Source: Octadecabacter temperatus (GTDB lineage Bacteria > Pseudomonadota > Alphaproteobacteria > Rhodobacterales > Rhodobacteraceae). Taken from it: a DNA stretch of 64,000 nt. Below, piece after piece: positions 1 to 8,518 of this stretch. The stretch lies in contig NZ_CP012160.1 of the NCBI RefSeq assembly GCF_001187845.1, positions 1,984,001 through 2,048,000 of the forward strand, given 5' to 3'. The notes beneath the pieces were generated by a model that ran no database searches, was not told the DNA's origin, and saw only the letters and a program-made list of their open reading frames with translations. The position numbers and the translations under genes were made by a program. Every line of letters starts with the position of its first letter. Position 1 is the first letter of the stretch.

Positions 1-2
1 CC

Positions 3-233
3 CGTCACGGTGCGGGCATTGTGGCGCTCATCTTCTTGGCCTTGGTGATTGGCGCAATCTTTAGCGGGGTAACATCCCAACGCCACGAAGCATCTCTCGC
101 CGAAAAGCTATGTGCGCAGGCAGACGCGCGGATTTCTGATGGCGCAGAGCAAGCTGTGCGTGATGGTGAAGGCCTGCTGGACCGTGTGCTTGGGACACAA
201 ACCGCTGATCGTATCCCTTGCGCCGACGACTAA
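3..233 (+). CDS. C-terminal part of a small membrane protein (5' end outside window or GTG start)
   Basis: The frame is open from the first bases of the window to a TAA stop, giving about 76 visible residues. It starts with one hydrophobic helix (around IVALIFLALVIGAIFSGV) followed by a polar, acidic tail with two cysteines. An in-frame GTG at 21 could be the start, but the open frame upstream means the gene may begin outside the window. I do not recognise the family. It lies 56 bases upstream of the PqiA-like gene on the same strand, so the two may be co-transcribed. Confidence 0.5.
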   Translation, partial: RHGAGIVALIFLALVIGAIFSGVTSQRHEASLAEKLCAQADARISDGAEQAVRDGEGLLDRVLGTQTADRIPCADD

Positions 234-289
234 GCCTTGCGAGCGCGGGCTGAGACCGTCAAATAGTCGGCAACGACAAAGGACGCTTC

Positions 290-742
290 ATGCTCAACAT
301 TCTACGCATCGCCAATCTTGCCCTGCTGATCCTGTTTCCAATCGCATGGTTCGCCCCGCTTTTGCGTGCGGCACTGCTGCCAATCTTTGGCATGGACGAG
401 ATTTCGGTCATCTCAGGTTTGCAAAGCCTCTGGGGAAGCGACGCGATCCTTGCGCTAATCGTCACGTTCTTTGCAATCTTCGCGCCCTACCTAAAGACCA
501 TCGGCTTGGCCTTGGTGCACTTTGACCTGTTGAAGGCCAAAGTGCTACCCGTGTTGGGCTACTTGGGAAAACTGGCGATGGCCGACATTTTCCTCATCGC
601 GCTCTATGTGGTTGTCGTAAAAGGCGCGGGCCGCGTGACGGTTGAGGGCGGCTGGGGGCTGTATCTGTTCACTGGCTGCGTTCTGGCGTCGATCCTGATT
701 TCCATTTTCACGGCCCGCCACCTTAAAGCGATCCAACAATGA
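290..742 (+). CDS. PqiA-like integral membrane protein
   Basis: This 150-residue protein is almost entirely hydrophobic, with about four transmembrane helices near residues 5-30, 50-72, 88-112 and 122-143. The pattern resembles one half of paraquat-inducible protein A (PqiA), including a tyrosine/lysine-rich turn APYLKTIG after the second helix and LGYLGKLAMADIF before the third. Full-length PqiA has two such modules, so this is a single-module relative. PqiA proteins belong to envelope lipid-transport and stress systems; here the role is inferred from resemblance only. An AAAGGA ribosome site precedes the ATG. Its stop overlaps the next start as ATGA, indicating translational coupling to the lipoprotein hydrolase. 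Confidence 0.75.
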   Translation: MLNILRIANLALLILFPIAWFAPLLRAALLPIFGMDEISVISGLQSLWGSDAILALIVTFFAIFAPYLKTIGLALVHFDLLKAKVLPVLGYLGKLAMADIFLIALYVVVVKGAGRVTVEGGWGLYLFTGCVLASILISIFTARHLKAIQQ

Positions 743-1680
743 TGAACCGCCGCGCATTTATCGCCACGAGCTCGGCTGCCTTGATGTCCGGTTGCACCGC
801 GCGCGGGTTGTTTACCGCCCCCATCATCGGTGGGGTGTTCGACAATCAACCCATCTTGATGGCAACCAACCGCGCATCCTTTGAGAGCTCGGAACATATC
901 GACGGGTTGAACTTTTACGACCTTGATGTCGCCGTGCCGCGTAACCGCATCCCCGGAGAGGTTCCCGTCGAGGGCGAAAATGCCTTTGCTCTATCGCGCC
1001 AACGACAGGTGACGTCGGACCAAGACATCAAACGCGCGCTTGGCCCAGTTGGCGGCGATCCGTTGGTGATTTGGGTGCACGGATTTAACAACACGTCGGC
1101 TGAGGCGGTCTATCGGCAGGCCCAGATGGTACAAGATACCGGCATGCGCGGGCCGCAACTGTCTTTCGTTTGGCCATCTGCGTCTACCGCCAGCGGATAC
1201 CTGTTTGACCGTGACAGCGCATTGCAATCGCGATCGGCCTTGGAAGACTTGTTTGTGCGGTTGGGACGCATTTGGGGCGGGCCGATTACGCTCGTCGCCC
1301 ATTCGCTCGGTTGCATGTTGGCAATGGAAGCCTTGGTGCGGATGCGCCTGAAAAACCAACCCGTGGTGTTGGACAGCTTGATCCTGTTGCAGCCCGATAT
1401 CGCGCCTGATGTGTTTAACGCGCAAGTGAACGATATCTCACCGCTTCCCAAAAACTCACTGCTTGTGGTTTCGGGCCGTGATCGTGCGTTGTTTGTCTCT
1501 GCGCGCTTGGCACAAGCCCAAAACCGTGTTGGGGCAGACGTAGACGACGTAGCAGCCTACGAAGCCTTGGGGTTCCGCGTCGTCGATCTGACAGATATCC
1601 GCGATGCGGAAAACAACCACCTTGTTGCACTGACATCCCCCACCGTGTTGGAATTCCTACGCGATAACATCGCAGGCTGA
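739..1680 (+). CDS. alpha/beta hydrolase lipoprotein (DUF900-like)
   Basis: This is a 313-residue protein with an N-terminal twin-arginine-like signal (NRRAF) running into the lipobox LMSGC, so it is predicted to be a lipidated envelope protein, possibly Tat-exported. The hydrolase core shows the oxyanion strand VIWVHGFNN and the nucleophile elbow AHSLG (GxSxG-type), with a late His in the NNHLV segment as candidate catalytic base. This is the arrangement of DUF900 alpha/beta hydrolases; the substrate is unknown. The start overlaps the upstream PqiA-like gene by four bases (ATGA); a second ATG directly follows and could also serve. Confidence 0.8.
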   Translation: MMNRRAFIATSSAALMSGCTARGLFTAPIIGGVFDNQPILMATNRASFESSEHIDGLNFYDLDVAVPRNRIPGEVPVEGENAFALSRQRQVTSDQDIKRALGPVGGDPLVIWVHGFNNTSAEAVYRQAQMVQDTGMRGPQLSFVWPSASTASGYLFDRDSALQSRSALEDLFVRLGRIWGGPITLVAHSLGCMLAMEALVRMRLKNQPVVLDSLILLQPDIAPDVFNAQVNDISPLPKNSLLVVSGRDRALFVSARLAQAQNRVGADVDDVAAYEALGFRVVDLTDIRDAENNHLVALTSPTVLEFLRDNIAG

Positions 1681-1728
1681 TCTCAACCACGCTCTTGCGT
1701 TACATTTAAAATAGAATAAAACGTGAAC

Positions 1729-3096
1729 ATGGCAAAAGATATCACCTTCACCTGCACCGCGTGCAATGCTTCCACAACCAAATGGTCGGGGCGCTGTGAC
1801 AGCTGCGAAGCATGGAATACCATCGAAGAAGTTAAGCCCCTGACTGGCGGCCCGAAGTCTAAAAAGGCGATGGGTGGCGGGCGTGGCAAGCAGATCAACC
1901 TCACTGACCTCGCCACGCTTGAGGCCGAGCCACCGCGCACCCTGTCTGGTGTAGGTGAGCTGGACCGCACTTTGGGTGGCGGTTTGGTTAAGGCCTCAGC
2001 GATTTTGGTCGGCGGTGATCCAGGTATCGGGAAATCAACATTGCTGTTGCAGGCGGCCGCACGGTTTGCCCGCAACGGGTTGAAGGTGCTTTATATCTCG
2101 GGCGAGGAATCTGCATCCCAAGTACAAATGCGTGCGCGGCGATTGGGCCTAACGGAAAGCCCTGTGAAACTGGCGTCCGAAACCAACCTGCGCGATATCC
2201 TCACGACGCTCGAAGCTGAAAAGCCCGACTTCGTGATTATCGATTCCATCCAAACCATGTGGCTCGATACGGTTGAGGCTGCGCCGGGGTCTGTGTCCCA
2301 AGTCCGTTCCGCCGCGCATGAGCTGACAACATTCGCCAAGCAAAACGGCATTGCCGTGGTTCTTGTAGGACATGTCACCAAAGAAGGCACCATCGCGGGC
2401 CCGCGTGTTGTGGAACATATGGTCGATACGGTTCTCTATTTTGAAGGCGAACGCGGTCACCAGTTCCGTATTCTACGCGCTGTCAAAAACCGCTTCGGCC
2501 CTGCCGATGAAATCGGTGTGTTTGAAATGACGGGCAAAGGACTGGCTGAGGTGAAGAACCCGTCTGCGATGTTCTTGTCAGAACGCGGCGACCCAGCACC
2601 GGGATCCGTTGTCTTTGCAGGCATCGAAGGCTCGCGGCCCATGCTGTGTGAATTTCAGGCGCTTGTCTCGCCCTCCCCCCATTCGCAACCGCGTCGTACG
2701 GTTGTTGGCTGGGACGGTTCGCGTCTTGCGATGATCCTCGCTGTCCTCGAATCCCGTGCGGGTGTGCCGTTTACCGGCCTAGATGTGTACCTAAACGTCG
2801 CTGGCGGCATGCGCGTAACCGAACCAGCGGCTGATTTAGCCGTTGCCGCTGCGCTAATTTCCGCCCGTGAAGACGCGGCGCTACCTAAAGATTGTGTTGT
2901 TTTTGGCGAATTAAGCCTCTCTGGTGGCCTACGGGCCGCACCTCAGACGGAAAATCGGTTGAAAGAAGCGTCAAAACTTGGTTTTACCTCCGCTATTACT
3001 CCGGTTCGTGCGAAACGTGGCGGGGATAGCGGTGTAACGATGCGTGAAATGCGTGACTTGCACAGCTTCGTGGAACAAGTATTCGGGGAAAGATAA
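1729..3096 (+). CDS. radA: DNA repair protein RadA/Sms
   Basis: RadA is a DnaB-like ATP-driven helicase that promotes branch migration in homologous recombination. The 455-residue protein shows all family landmarks: an N-terminal C4 zinc finger (Cys 9, 12, 23, 26), Walker A GGDPGIGKST, Walker B around DFVIIDSIQT, the diagnostic KNRFG motif and a C-terminal Lon-protease-like domain (VYLNVAGGMRVTEPAADL). The ATG at 1729 matches the usual MAK start; a GTG two codons earlier is possible. It stands after the hydrolase and 30 bases before cvpA on the same strand, an arrangement common in Rhodobacteraceae. Confidence 0.97.
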   Translation: MAKDITFTCTACNASTTKWSGRCDSCEAWNTIEEVKPLTGGPKSKKAMGGGRGKQINLTDLATLEAEPPRTLSGVGELDRTLGGGLVKASAILVGGDPGIGKSTLLLQAAARFARNGLKVLYISGEESASQVQMRARRLGLTESPVKLASETNLRDILTTLEAEKPDFVIIDSIQTMWLDTVEAAPGSVSQVRSAAHELTTFAKQNGIAVVLVGHVTKEGTIAGPRVVEHMVDTVLYFEGERGHQFRILRAVKNRFGPADEIGVFEMTGKGLAEVKNPSAMFLSERGDPAPGSVVFAGIEGSRPMLCEFQALVSPSPHSQPRRTVVGWDGSRLAMILAVLESRAGVPFTGLDVYLNVAGGMRVTEPAADLAVAAALISAREDAALPKDCVVFGELSLSGGLRAAPQTENRLKEASKLGFTSAITPVRAKRGGDSGVTMREMRDLHSFVEQVFGER

Positions 3097-3126
3097 CCCC
3101 GCACAGCAAGACAAGGCGACAAATTC

Positions 3127-3717
3127 ATGGGCGATTTCACCATCATCGACGGCGTGGTCGCCATTGTTATTATTCTGTCGGCACTGCTGGCCTATTCACG
3201 CGGCTTCGTGCGCGAGGCACTGGCCATCATGGGCTGGATCGTTGCCACGGTCATGGCATTCATCTTTGCGGATCAAGTCACACCACTCGTGCGTCAGATC
3301 CCCGTTGTTGGCGATTTTATCGGTGACAGCTGTGAACTCAGCGTGATTGCAGCCTTCGCTGCCGTATTCGCTGTGGTTCTTGTGATTGTCTCAATCTTTA
3401 CGCCACTGTTCTCATCGTTGATCCAGCGATCCGTTTTGGGCGGCTTGGACCAGGGCCTCGGGTTCTTGTTCGGCGCATTGCGCGGCATTTTGTTGGTCGC
3501 TGTGGCGTTCTTTGTCTATTCAACCGTTCTGCAAAGCCAGAACATCCCAATGGTCGAAAACAGCCGCGCGATTGCAGTGTTCTCAAATATGACGGGCAGC
3601 ATCGAAGAGCGCGACCCAGAAGCCGCACTCGGCTGGATCACAACGCAATACGAACAACTCGTTGGTGAATGTGGTGAGCCTGTTGAAGAAGTCGAAGCGG
3701 CACCCGCTGAAAACTAA
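3127..3717 (+). CDS. cvpA: CvpA family membrane protein
   Basis: The 196-residue protein has four predicted transmembrane helices (about residues 8-27, 32-50, 72-98 and 112-135) followed by a soluble, acidic C-terminal tail. The opening with DGVVAIVIILSALLAYSRGF and the later GxLFGALRGIL segment are typical of the CvpA family. The E. coli member is needed for colicin V production and sits in the purF operon. Here too purF lies close downstream, separated by one gene on the opposite strand. Its molecular function is not established. Confidence 0.9.
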   Translation: MGDFTIIDGVVAIVIILSALLAYSRGFVREALAIMGWIVATVMAFIFADQVTPLVRQIPVVGDFIGDSCELSVIAAFAAVFAVVLVIVSIFTPLFSSLIQRSVLGGLDQGLGFLFGALRGILLVAVAFFVYSTVLQSQNIPMVENSRAIAVFSNMTGSIEERDPEAALGWITTQYEQLVGECGEPVEEVEAAPAEN

Positions 3718-3720
3718 GGC

Positions 3721-4155
3721 CTAGCGCCCGCGAACTGCGCGGGCCAATCCGATCACAACCAGTAGAGCGGCTGACACGAAATAGGCAGGAACGCCGAGTT
3801 CGATGAAGTCCTGCATTTTGCGAAATGCCTCAATCGGGTTGCCGCCTTCTGGCAATGGCAATCCCATTTCTTGTGCTTGGCCGCGTGCGTTCAGGACGGT
3901 CTCAGCGATGAGCGCAAATGGGATCCCGCCAGCAACCAACATCAAGACACCTGCTGAGCGCTGCAAAATAATGGCAACCGCAGCTAAGCCAGCAAGAGCA
4001 AAGCTTGCAAAGAACGCCCAGCCCCGCCACGGCAGGTCCGTGAGCGAAATTTTGTCACCCAGCATGCTGTAGGGGCTCATGTCTTCCCCGAAAATTGACA
4101 TCCACGGCATGAAAAATGATCCCGCCATGATCGCTGCTACGACTAGTCCAAGCAT
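3721..4155 (-). CDS. four-helix membrane protein of unknown function
   Basis: This 144-residue protein has four hydrophobic helices, at about residues 1-20, 45-64, 68-88 and 118-138, with an extracytoplasmic-looking loop after helix 1 (GEDMSPYSMLGDK). I do not recognise a named family. It is transcribed leftwards, convergent with cvpA (three bases between the stops) and divergent from purF, so it has its own promoter in the purF upstream region. The coding pattern and compact fit between neighbours support it as a real gene. Confidence 0.75.
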   Translation of the reverse strand: MLGLVVAAIMAGSFFMPWMSIFGEDMSPYSMLGDKISLTDLPWRGWAFFASFALAGLAAVAIILQRSAGVLMLVAGGIPFALIAETVLNARGQAQEMGLPLPEGGNPIEAFRKMQDFIELGVPAYFVSAALLVVIGLARAVRGR

Positions 4156-4307
4156 AAAACCTCCTGCTTTTGGGTGACCCTAGCGTTGCCAATAGCCAAC
4201 AGCCAAGCCCAAGTTACTTTCTTCTTTATCCTTACGTGACACTTTCACGACAAAGGGTTAAACCCCCCTCAACGCAAACCCTCGGATTCGGAGCTGCCCC
4301 CGTGCCC

Positions 4308-5780
4308 ATGAGCCTTCGCGACCAAATGCCCCCTGCCCATCCTTTTGATGACGATAAATTAAAAGAAGAATGTGGTGTCTTCGGCGCCGTGGGGGTTGAA
4401 AACGCAGCCTCTGTCGTCGCCCTTGGCCTTCACGCCCTGCAACACCGCGGCCAAGAAGCGGGTGGCATTGTCACCCACGACTTCGCCCACGGTTTTAGTT
4501 CAGCGCGCCGTTTCGGATATGTCCGCGACAACTTTACCGACGCAGAAACAATGGCCACCCTGCCCGGCCCGATCGGAATTGGCCATGTGCGCTATTCCAC
4601 GGCTGGCTCTAAGGGTGCGACGCAAATTCGCGACGTGCAGCCCTTCTTTGGTGAATTTTCCATGGGCGGTGCTGCGATTGCGCACAACGGCAACATCACC
4701 AATGCGCTGGCCCTTCGTAAAGAACTGGTCGAACGCGGCTCAATTTTCCAAAGCTCATCTGACAGTGAATGCATCATTCACCTGATGGCGCGGTCTATGG
4801 GCAAAAAGATTCCGGATCGTATGGAAGAAGCCCTGCGCAAGGTTGAAGGCGCGTTTTCCGTCGTCGCCATGACCCGCACCAAATTGATCGGCTGTCGTGA
4901 TCCGTTGGGTGTACGCCCATTGGTTCTTGGACAGCTTGGCGATGGTTGGGTTCTGGCGTCTGAAACCTGCGCACTGGATATCATCAACGCCACCTTCGTG
5001 CGTGAGATTGAACCGGGCGAAATGGTTGTTATCAACAGCAAAGGCGTTGAATCCCACTTCCCATTCCGCCGCGCCAAGTCCCGTTTCTGCATTTTCGAAC
5101 ACGTCTATTTCAGCCGCCCAGATTCAATTCTTGGCGGCCGTTCTGTTTATGAAACACGCGAAAACATTGGACGCGAGCTGGCAAAAGAAAACCCCGTTGA
5201 TGCGGACCTCGTTTGCCCTGTTCCGGATTCCGGCACCCCTGCGGCGATCGGGTATAGTCTTGAATCAGGTATTCCCTACGCGATGGGCATCATCCGTAAC
5301 CAATATATGGGCCGCACGTTCATTGAACCATCCGAGAGCATCCGCAACATGGGTGTCCGCCTGAAACTCAACGTGAACCGTGCGCTGGTGAAGGGCAAAC
5401 GCATCATTCTTGTGGATGACAGCGTTGTGCGTGGCACCACGTCCCGCAAGATCAAGGAAATGATCCTTGAAGCGGGTGCAGCCGAAGTTCACTTCCGCAT
5501 TGCGTCCCCACCAACGGCATGGCCGTGTTTTTATGGCGTCGACACGCCCCAGCGCGAAAAGCTGTTGGCGGCCACGATGACTGAGGAAGAAATGCGCACG
5601 CATCTTGGTGTCGACTCGCTGAAATTTATCTCGCTCGACGGGCTGTACCGCGCTGTTGGTCAGGCCAAACGCGATAATGCCTCACCGCAGTATTGCGATG
5701 CGTGCTTTAGTGGCGAATACCCCGTGAAGCCGGCAGATATGCTGGAACAGGGATTTGAGATGAAAACCGCTGCCGAGTAA
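4308..5780 (+). CDS. purF: amidophosphoribosyltransferase
   Basis: PurF makes 5-phosphoribosylamine from PRPP and glutamine, the first committed step of purine synthesis. From the ATG at 4308 the product is 490 residues, the usual size. The N-terminal nucleophile lies in EECGVFG (Cys22), implying a 21-residue propeptide. The PRPP loop is ILVDDSVVRGTTS. Cysteines in SRFCIFEHVYFSRPDS, TAWPCFYG and YCDACFSGEYP match the four ligands of the [4Fe-4S]-containing, Bacillus-type enzyme. An in-frame GTG at 4302 and a longer open frame to 4170 exist, but conservation begins near residue 10. Confidence 0.96.
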   Translation: MSLRDQMPPAHPFDDDKLKEECGVFGAVGVENAASVVALGLHALQHRGQEAGGIVTHDFAHGFSSARRFGYVRDNFTDAETMATLPGPIGIGHVRYSTAGSKGATQIRDVQPFFGEFSMGGAAIAHNGNITNALALRKELVERGSIFQSSSDSECIIHLMARSMGKKIPDRMEEALRKVEGAFSVVAMTRTKLIGCRDPLGVRPLVLGQLGDGWVLASETCALDIINATFVREIEPGEMVVINSKGVESHFPFRRAKSRFCIFEHVYFSRPDSILGGRSVYETRENIGRELAKENPVDADLVCPVPDSGTPAAIGYSLESGIPYAMGIIRNQYMGRTFIEPSESIRNMGVRLKLNVNRALVKGKRIILVDDSVVRGTTSRKIKEMILEAGAAEVHFRIASPPTAWPCFYGVDTPQREKLLAATMTEEEMRTHLGVDSLKFISLDGLYRAVGQAKRDNASPQYCDACFSGEYPVKPADMLEQGFEMKTAAE

Positions 5781-5910
5781 CCCTTTACTTTAACTAAGAA
5801 ATCTAACTTTGAAACGCCCCTGATTGCGTCTGGGGTGCTTCGCTGCAGATGGCGCACCGCGCCGCATCATCGGCTAGTTTACGCCGACGTTAAGCTGCAA
5901 AGCTCGACAT

Positions 5911-5952
5911 TGCTGCATCGCAGCATTACCTGCGCCTTTGGATTATCAAAGG
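5911..5952 (+). promoter_or_regulatory. two leader hairpins, the second covering the ribosome site of the next gene
   Basis: The 180-base gap after purF contains two perfect short inverted repeats: TGCTGC/GCAGCA at 5911-5925 and CCTTTG/CAAAGG at 5935-5952. The right arm of the second is the AAAGG ribosome-binding site eight bases before the ATG at 5961, so folding would hide it. This points to translational control, but no ligand or regulator is visible. Confidence 0.4.
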
Positions 5953-5960
5953 CCAAATCA

Positions 5961-6221
5961 ATGTCGACCGAGACCACAAGCCCAGAAACTGCACAAAGCG
6001 CGACGCATTTCGATGCGATCGATCTGTCCAAACCCCAACTTTTGGGGTTGTTTAGCGGCGGCGACGGGCCGCGTGCATTGCTGCGCTCACCCGACGGAAC
6101 CATCACGACTGCATCCGTTGCAGATGCGACCCCCTTGGGCGAAGTCGTCGCGATTACGGACACCTACGTTCTGCTGCGGGACGCAGACGCGACTATTCGC
6201 CGCCTGATGATGCCCGTCTAA
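5961..6221 (+). CDS. small protein of unknown function, weakly GspC/PilP-like
   Basis: The ATG at 5961 (MSTETTSPET) with an AAAGG ribosome site is preferred over a longer frame starting at 5835. The 86-residue product has a polar N-terminus and a C-terminal half that reads like a small beta domain (PRALLRSPDGTITTASVADA followed by GEVVAITDTYVLLRD). That pattern resembles the periplasmic domains of GspC or PilP from secretion/pilus systems, but no transmembrane helix or partner gene is present, so this is only a resemblance. It lies 50 bases before an SDR gene on the same strand. Confidence 0.6.
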   Translation: MSTETTSPETAQSATHFDAIDLSKPQLLGLFSGGDGPRALLRSPDGTITTASVADATPLGEVVAITDTYVLLRDADATIRRLMMPV

Positions 6222-6271
6222 ACACGGCTCGCGGGATTGCAAAGCGCCGCCCACACACCTAATGAGACGCC

Positions 6272-6910
6272 ATGAAAACAGCACTCATCACAGGCGCATC
6301 GCGCGGTCTTGGCGCGGCATTGGCGGAAGCCCTTGCCCCTACTCACCACATCATCGCAGTTGGCCGCACGACAGGCGCGCTCGAAGACCTCGATGATCGC
6401 ATCAAGGCCATTGGCGGCGATGCCACGCTTGCGCCGATGGACATCTCAACGGATGCGGCGATGCAACAGCTGTGCCGCTCGATCTTTGATCGCTGGGGCA
6501 GCCTTGATTTGTGGGTACACGCTGCCATCCACGCAGCCCCGCTGACCCCCGCAAGCCACATCAACCCCAAGGATTTCGCCAAATCCACCGACATTAACAT
6601 CACGTCTACATCACGGATGATCTCCTATGTCGCGCCGTTGCTTGGTGCGGACGGTAAGGCCGTCTTCTTTGACGATGCACGCGGCGGTGAAGCCTTTTTC
6701 GGCAGCTACGGCGCAACGAAAGCCGCGCAAATCGCGCTGGCGCGGTCTTGGGAAATCGAAACCGCCAAAACCGGCCCACGGGTTCAGGTTTTGACGCCAA
6801 ATCCGATGCCAACAGCCACCCGTGCACGGTTTTACCCCGGTGAAGACCGCGCGCCCTTGGCGGACCCAAAATCCGAGGCCGCGCGCCTGCTGCCGGACAT
6901 CCTCGCCTAA
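6272..6910 (+). CDS. SDR family oxidoreductase
   Basis: A 212-residue short-chain dehydrogenase/reductase, slightly shorter than the typical 240-260. The N-terminal nucleotide-binding motif is TGASRGLG and the catalytic Tyr-x-x-x-Lys is present in SYGATKAAQ. The substrate cannot be told from sequence. It ends with a proline-rich C-terminal segment that could form the substrate lid. It stands between the small purF-downstream gene and surE, on the same strand, but is separated from surE by about 115 bases. Confidence 0.85.
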   Translation: MKTALITGASRGLGAALAEALAPTHHIIAVGRTTGALEDLDDRIKAIGGDATLAPMDISTDAAMQQLCRSIFDRWGSLDLWVHAAIHAAPLTPASHINPKDFAKSTDINITSTSRMISYVAPLLGADGKAVFFDDARGGEAFFGSYGATKAAQIALARSWEIETAKTGPRVQVLTPNPMPTATRARFYPGEDRAPLADPKSEAARLLPDILA

Positions 6911-7025
6911 TAGGTCGAACGCGAGTCTTTGATGCAACGCCTTTAGGGGTGCTTGCATCCTATCTGCGTTGGACCATTGCCGCACTCTGTCCCCTGTCTT
7001 AACAAGGCATAAAAAGGGGCAAATC

Positions 7026-7811
7026 ATGCGTATTCTCATTACCAACGACGACGGTATCAACGCCCCAGGTCTGGCTACGCTTACGGCAATCGCACATGAG
7101 GTTGCGGGACCGAGTGGCGAAGTCTGGACAGTCGCCCCTGCGTTTGAGCAATCCGGCGTTGGCCATTGCATCAGCTACGCCGCCCCCACCATGATCGCCA
7201 AACTGTCTGATCGCCGATATGCCGCCGAAGGCTCCCCCGCTGACTGCGTGTTGGCTGGCCTTTACGACGTGATGAAGGATGCCAAGCCTGATTTGATCCT
7301 GTCCGGTGTGAACCGTGGCAACAACGCCGCCGACAACACGCTTTATTCCGGCACCATCGGCGCGATCATCGAGGCCGCAATCCAAGGCGTGAAAGGCATC
7401 GCCCTCAGCCAGTTTTTCGGCCCCGAAAACAAAGGCCTAGATGACCCTTTTGAAGCGGCCGCCAAACATGGTGCCGCGACTGTCCGCGCCATTCTAGACA
7501 AAGGCATCTGGACCACGGACGCCTATAAAGTCTTCTACAACGTCAATTTCCCACCCGTCGCAGCCGCCGATGTCAAAGGCATGCGTGTGGCGTCCCAAGG
7601 GTTTCGCGAAAACACACGCTTTGGCATGAAACCGGATGTCGCCCCAAATGGCCGCCGCTTTCTTTGGGTTACCGGTGGGCCGCAAGATGAACCGACGGGC
7701 GCTGGCACAGACGTCACTGCCAACCTTGATGGGTACACCTCAATCACGCCGATGCGGGCTGATCTTACCGCGCATGACCTGCTTGATGACTTGACGGATC
7801 GTTTGACATGA
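7026..7811 (+). CDS. surE: 5'/3'-nucleotidase SurE
   Basis: SurE is a divalent-metal-dependent survival phosphatase acting on nucleoside monophosphates and short polyphosphate. The 261-residue protein starts with [15 protein letters not shown], where the paired Asp residues bind metal, and carries the second hallmark SGVNRGNN. I chose ATG 7026, just after the ribosome site AAAAGGGG; the open frame runs further upstream without family similarity. It overlaps pcm by four bases (ATGA), and together with nlpD forms the surE-pcm-nlpD order known from many proteobacteria. Confidence 0.96.
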   Translation: MRILITNDDGINAPGLATLTAIAHEVAGPSGEVWTVAPAFEQSGVGHCISYAAPTMIAKLSDRRYAAEGSPADCVLAGLYDVMKDAKPDLILSGVNRGNNAADNTLYSGTIGAIIEAAIQGVKGIALSQFFGPENKGLDDPFEAAAKHGAATVRAILDKGIWTTDAYKVFYNVNFPPVAAADVKGMRVASQGFRENTRFGMKPDVAPNGRRFLWVTGGPQDEPTGAGTDVTANLDGYTSITPMRADLTAHDLLDDLTDRLT

Positions 7812-8458
7812 ACGCCATGAGCACCCGCGCCGAACTTCAGATGCAGTTCCTGTTCGCCCTTCGATCAAAGGGGGTGACAGATGCACGTGTCCTGACCGCG
7901 ATGGAAAAAACCGACCGCGCGATGTTCGTGACGGGCCATTTTGCCGATCGCGCCTATGAAGACATGCCGCTGCCGATTGCCTGTGGCCAGACGATTAGCC
8001 AGCCGTCCGTGGTTGGGTTAATGACGCAGGCCTTGCAGATAAATCCGCGTGACAAAGTTCTCGAGGTCGGAACAGGATCAGGCTATCAGGCCGTCATCCT
8101 CAGCCACCTTGCACGGCGCGTTTACACCGTTGATCGCCATAAAACGCTGATGAACGAAGCGCGCAATGTATTTCAAGCCCTTGATATCACGAACCTTACT
8201 GCATTTACCGCAGATGGATCGCACGGGCTACCCGACCAAGCACCGTTCGATCGTATCCTTGTCACAGCCGCAGCAGAGGACCCACCGGGACCACTTTTGG
8301 CTCAACTCAAGGTGGGTGGGATTATGGTTTTACCTGTTGGCCAGTCGGACTCCGTGCAGACGCTTATCCGCGTCACACGGTCTGAAACAGGCTTCGAATA
8401 CGAGGAATTACGCCCAGTGCGCTTCGTTCCCCTGCTTGAGGGCTTGGGAAAAGACTAA
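7808..8458 (+). CDS. pcm: protein-L-isoaspartate O-methyltransferase
   Basis: Pcm methylates isoaspartyl residues in aged proteins using S-adenosylmethionine, starting their repair. The 216-residue protein carries the SAM-binding glycine loop [10 protein letters not shown], the family segment QTISQP before it, and the post-loop [20 protein letters not shown]. Length is normal. The start overlaps surE as ATGA; an internal ATG three codons later is an alternative. The nlpD gene follows after a gap of 60 bases, probably in the same transcript. Confidence 0.96.
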   Translation: MNAMSTRAELQMQFLFALRSKGVTDARVLTAMEKTDRAMFVTGHFADRAYEDMPLPIACGQTISQPSVVGLMTQALQINPRDKVLEVGTGSGYQAVILSHLARRVYTVDRHKTLMNEARNVFQALDITNLTAFTADGSHGLPDQAPFDRILVTAAAEDPPGPLLAQLKVGGIMVLPVGQSDSVQTLIRVTRSETGFEYEELRPVRFVPLLEGLGKD

Positions 8459-8518
8459 ATTAGCGTTATAAGGCTGAAAAAGTTGGGCAAAAGACCCGAC
8501 ACATTTGAGGAGCAAGTC

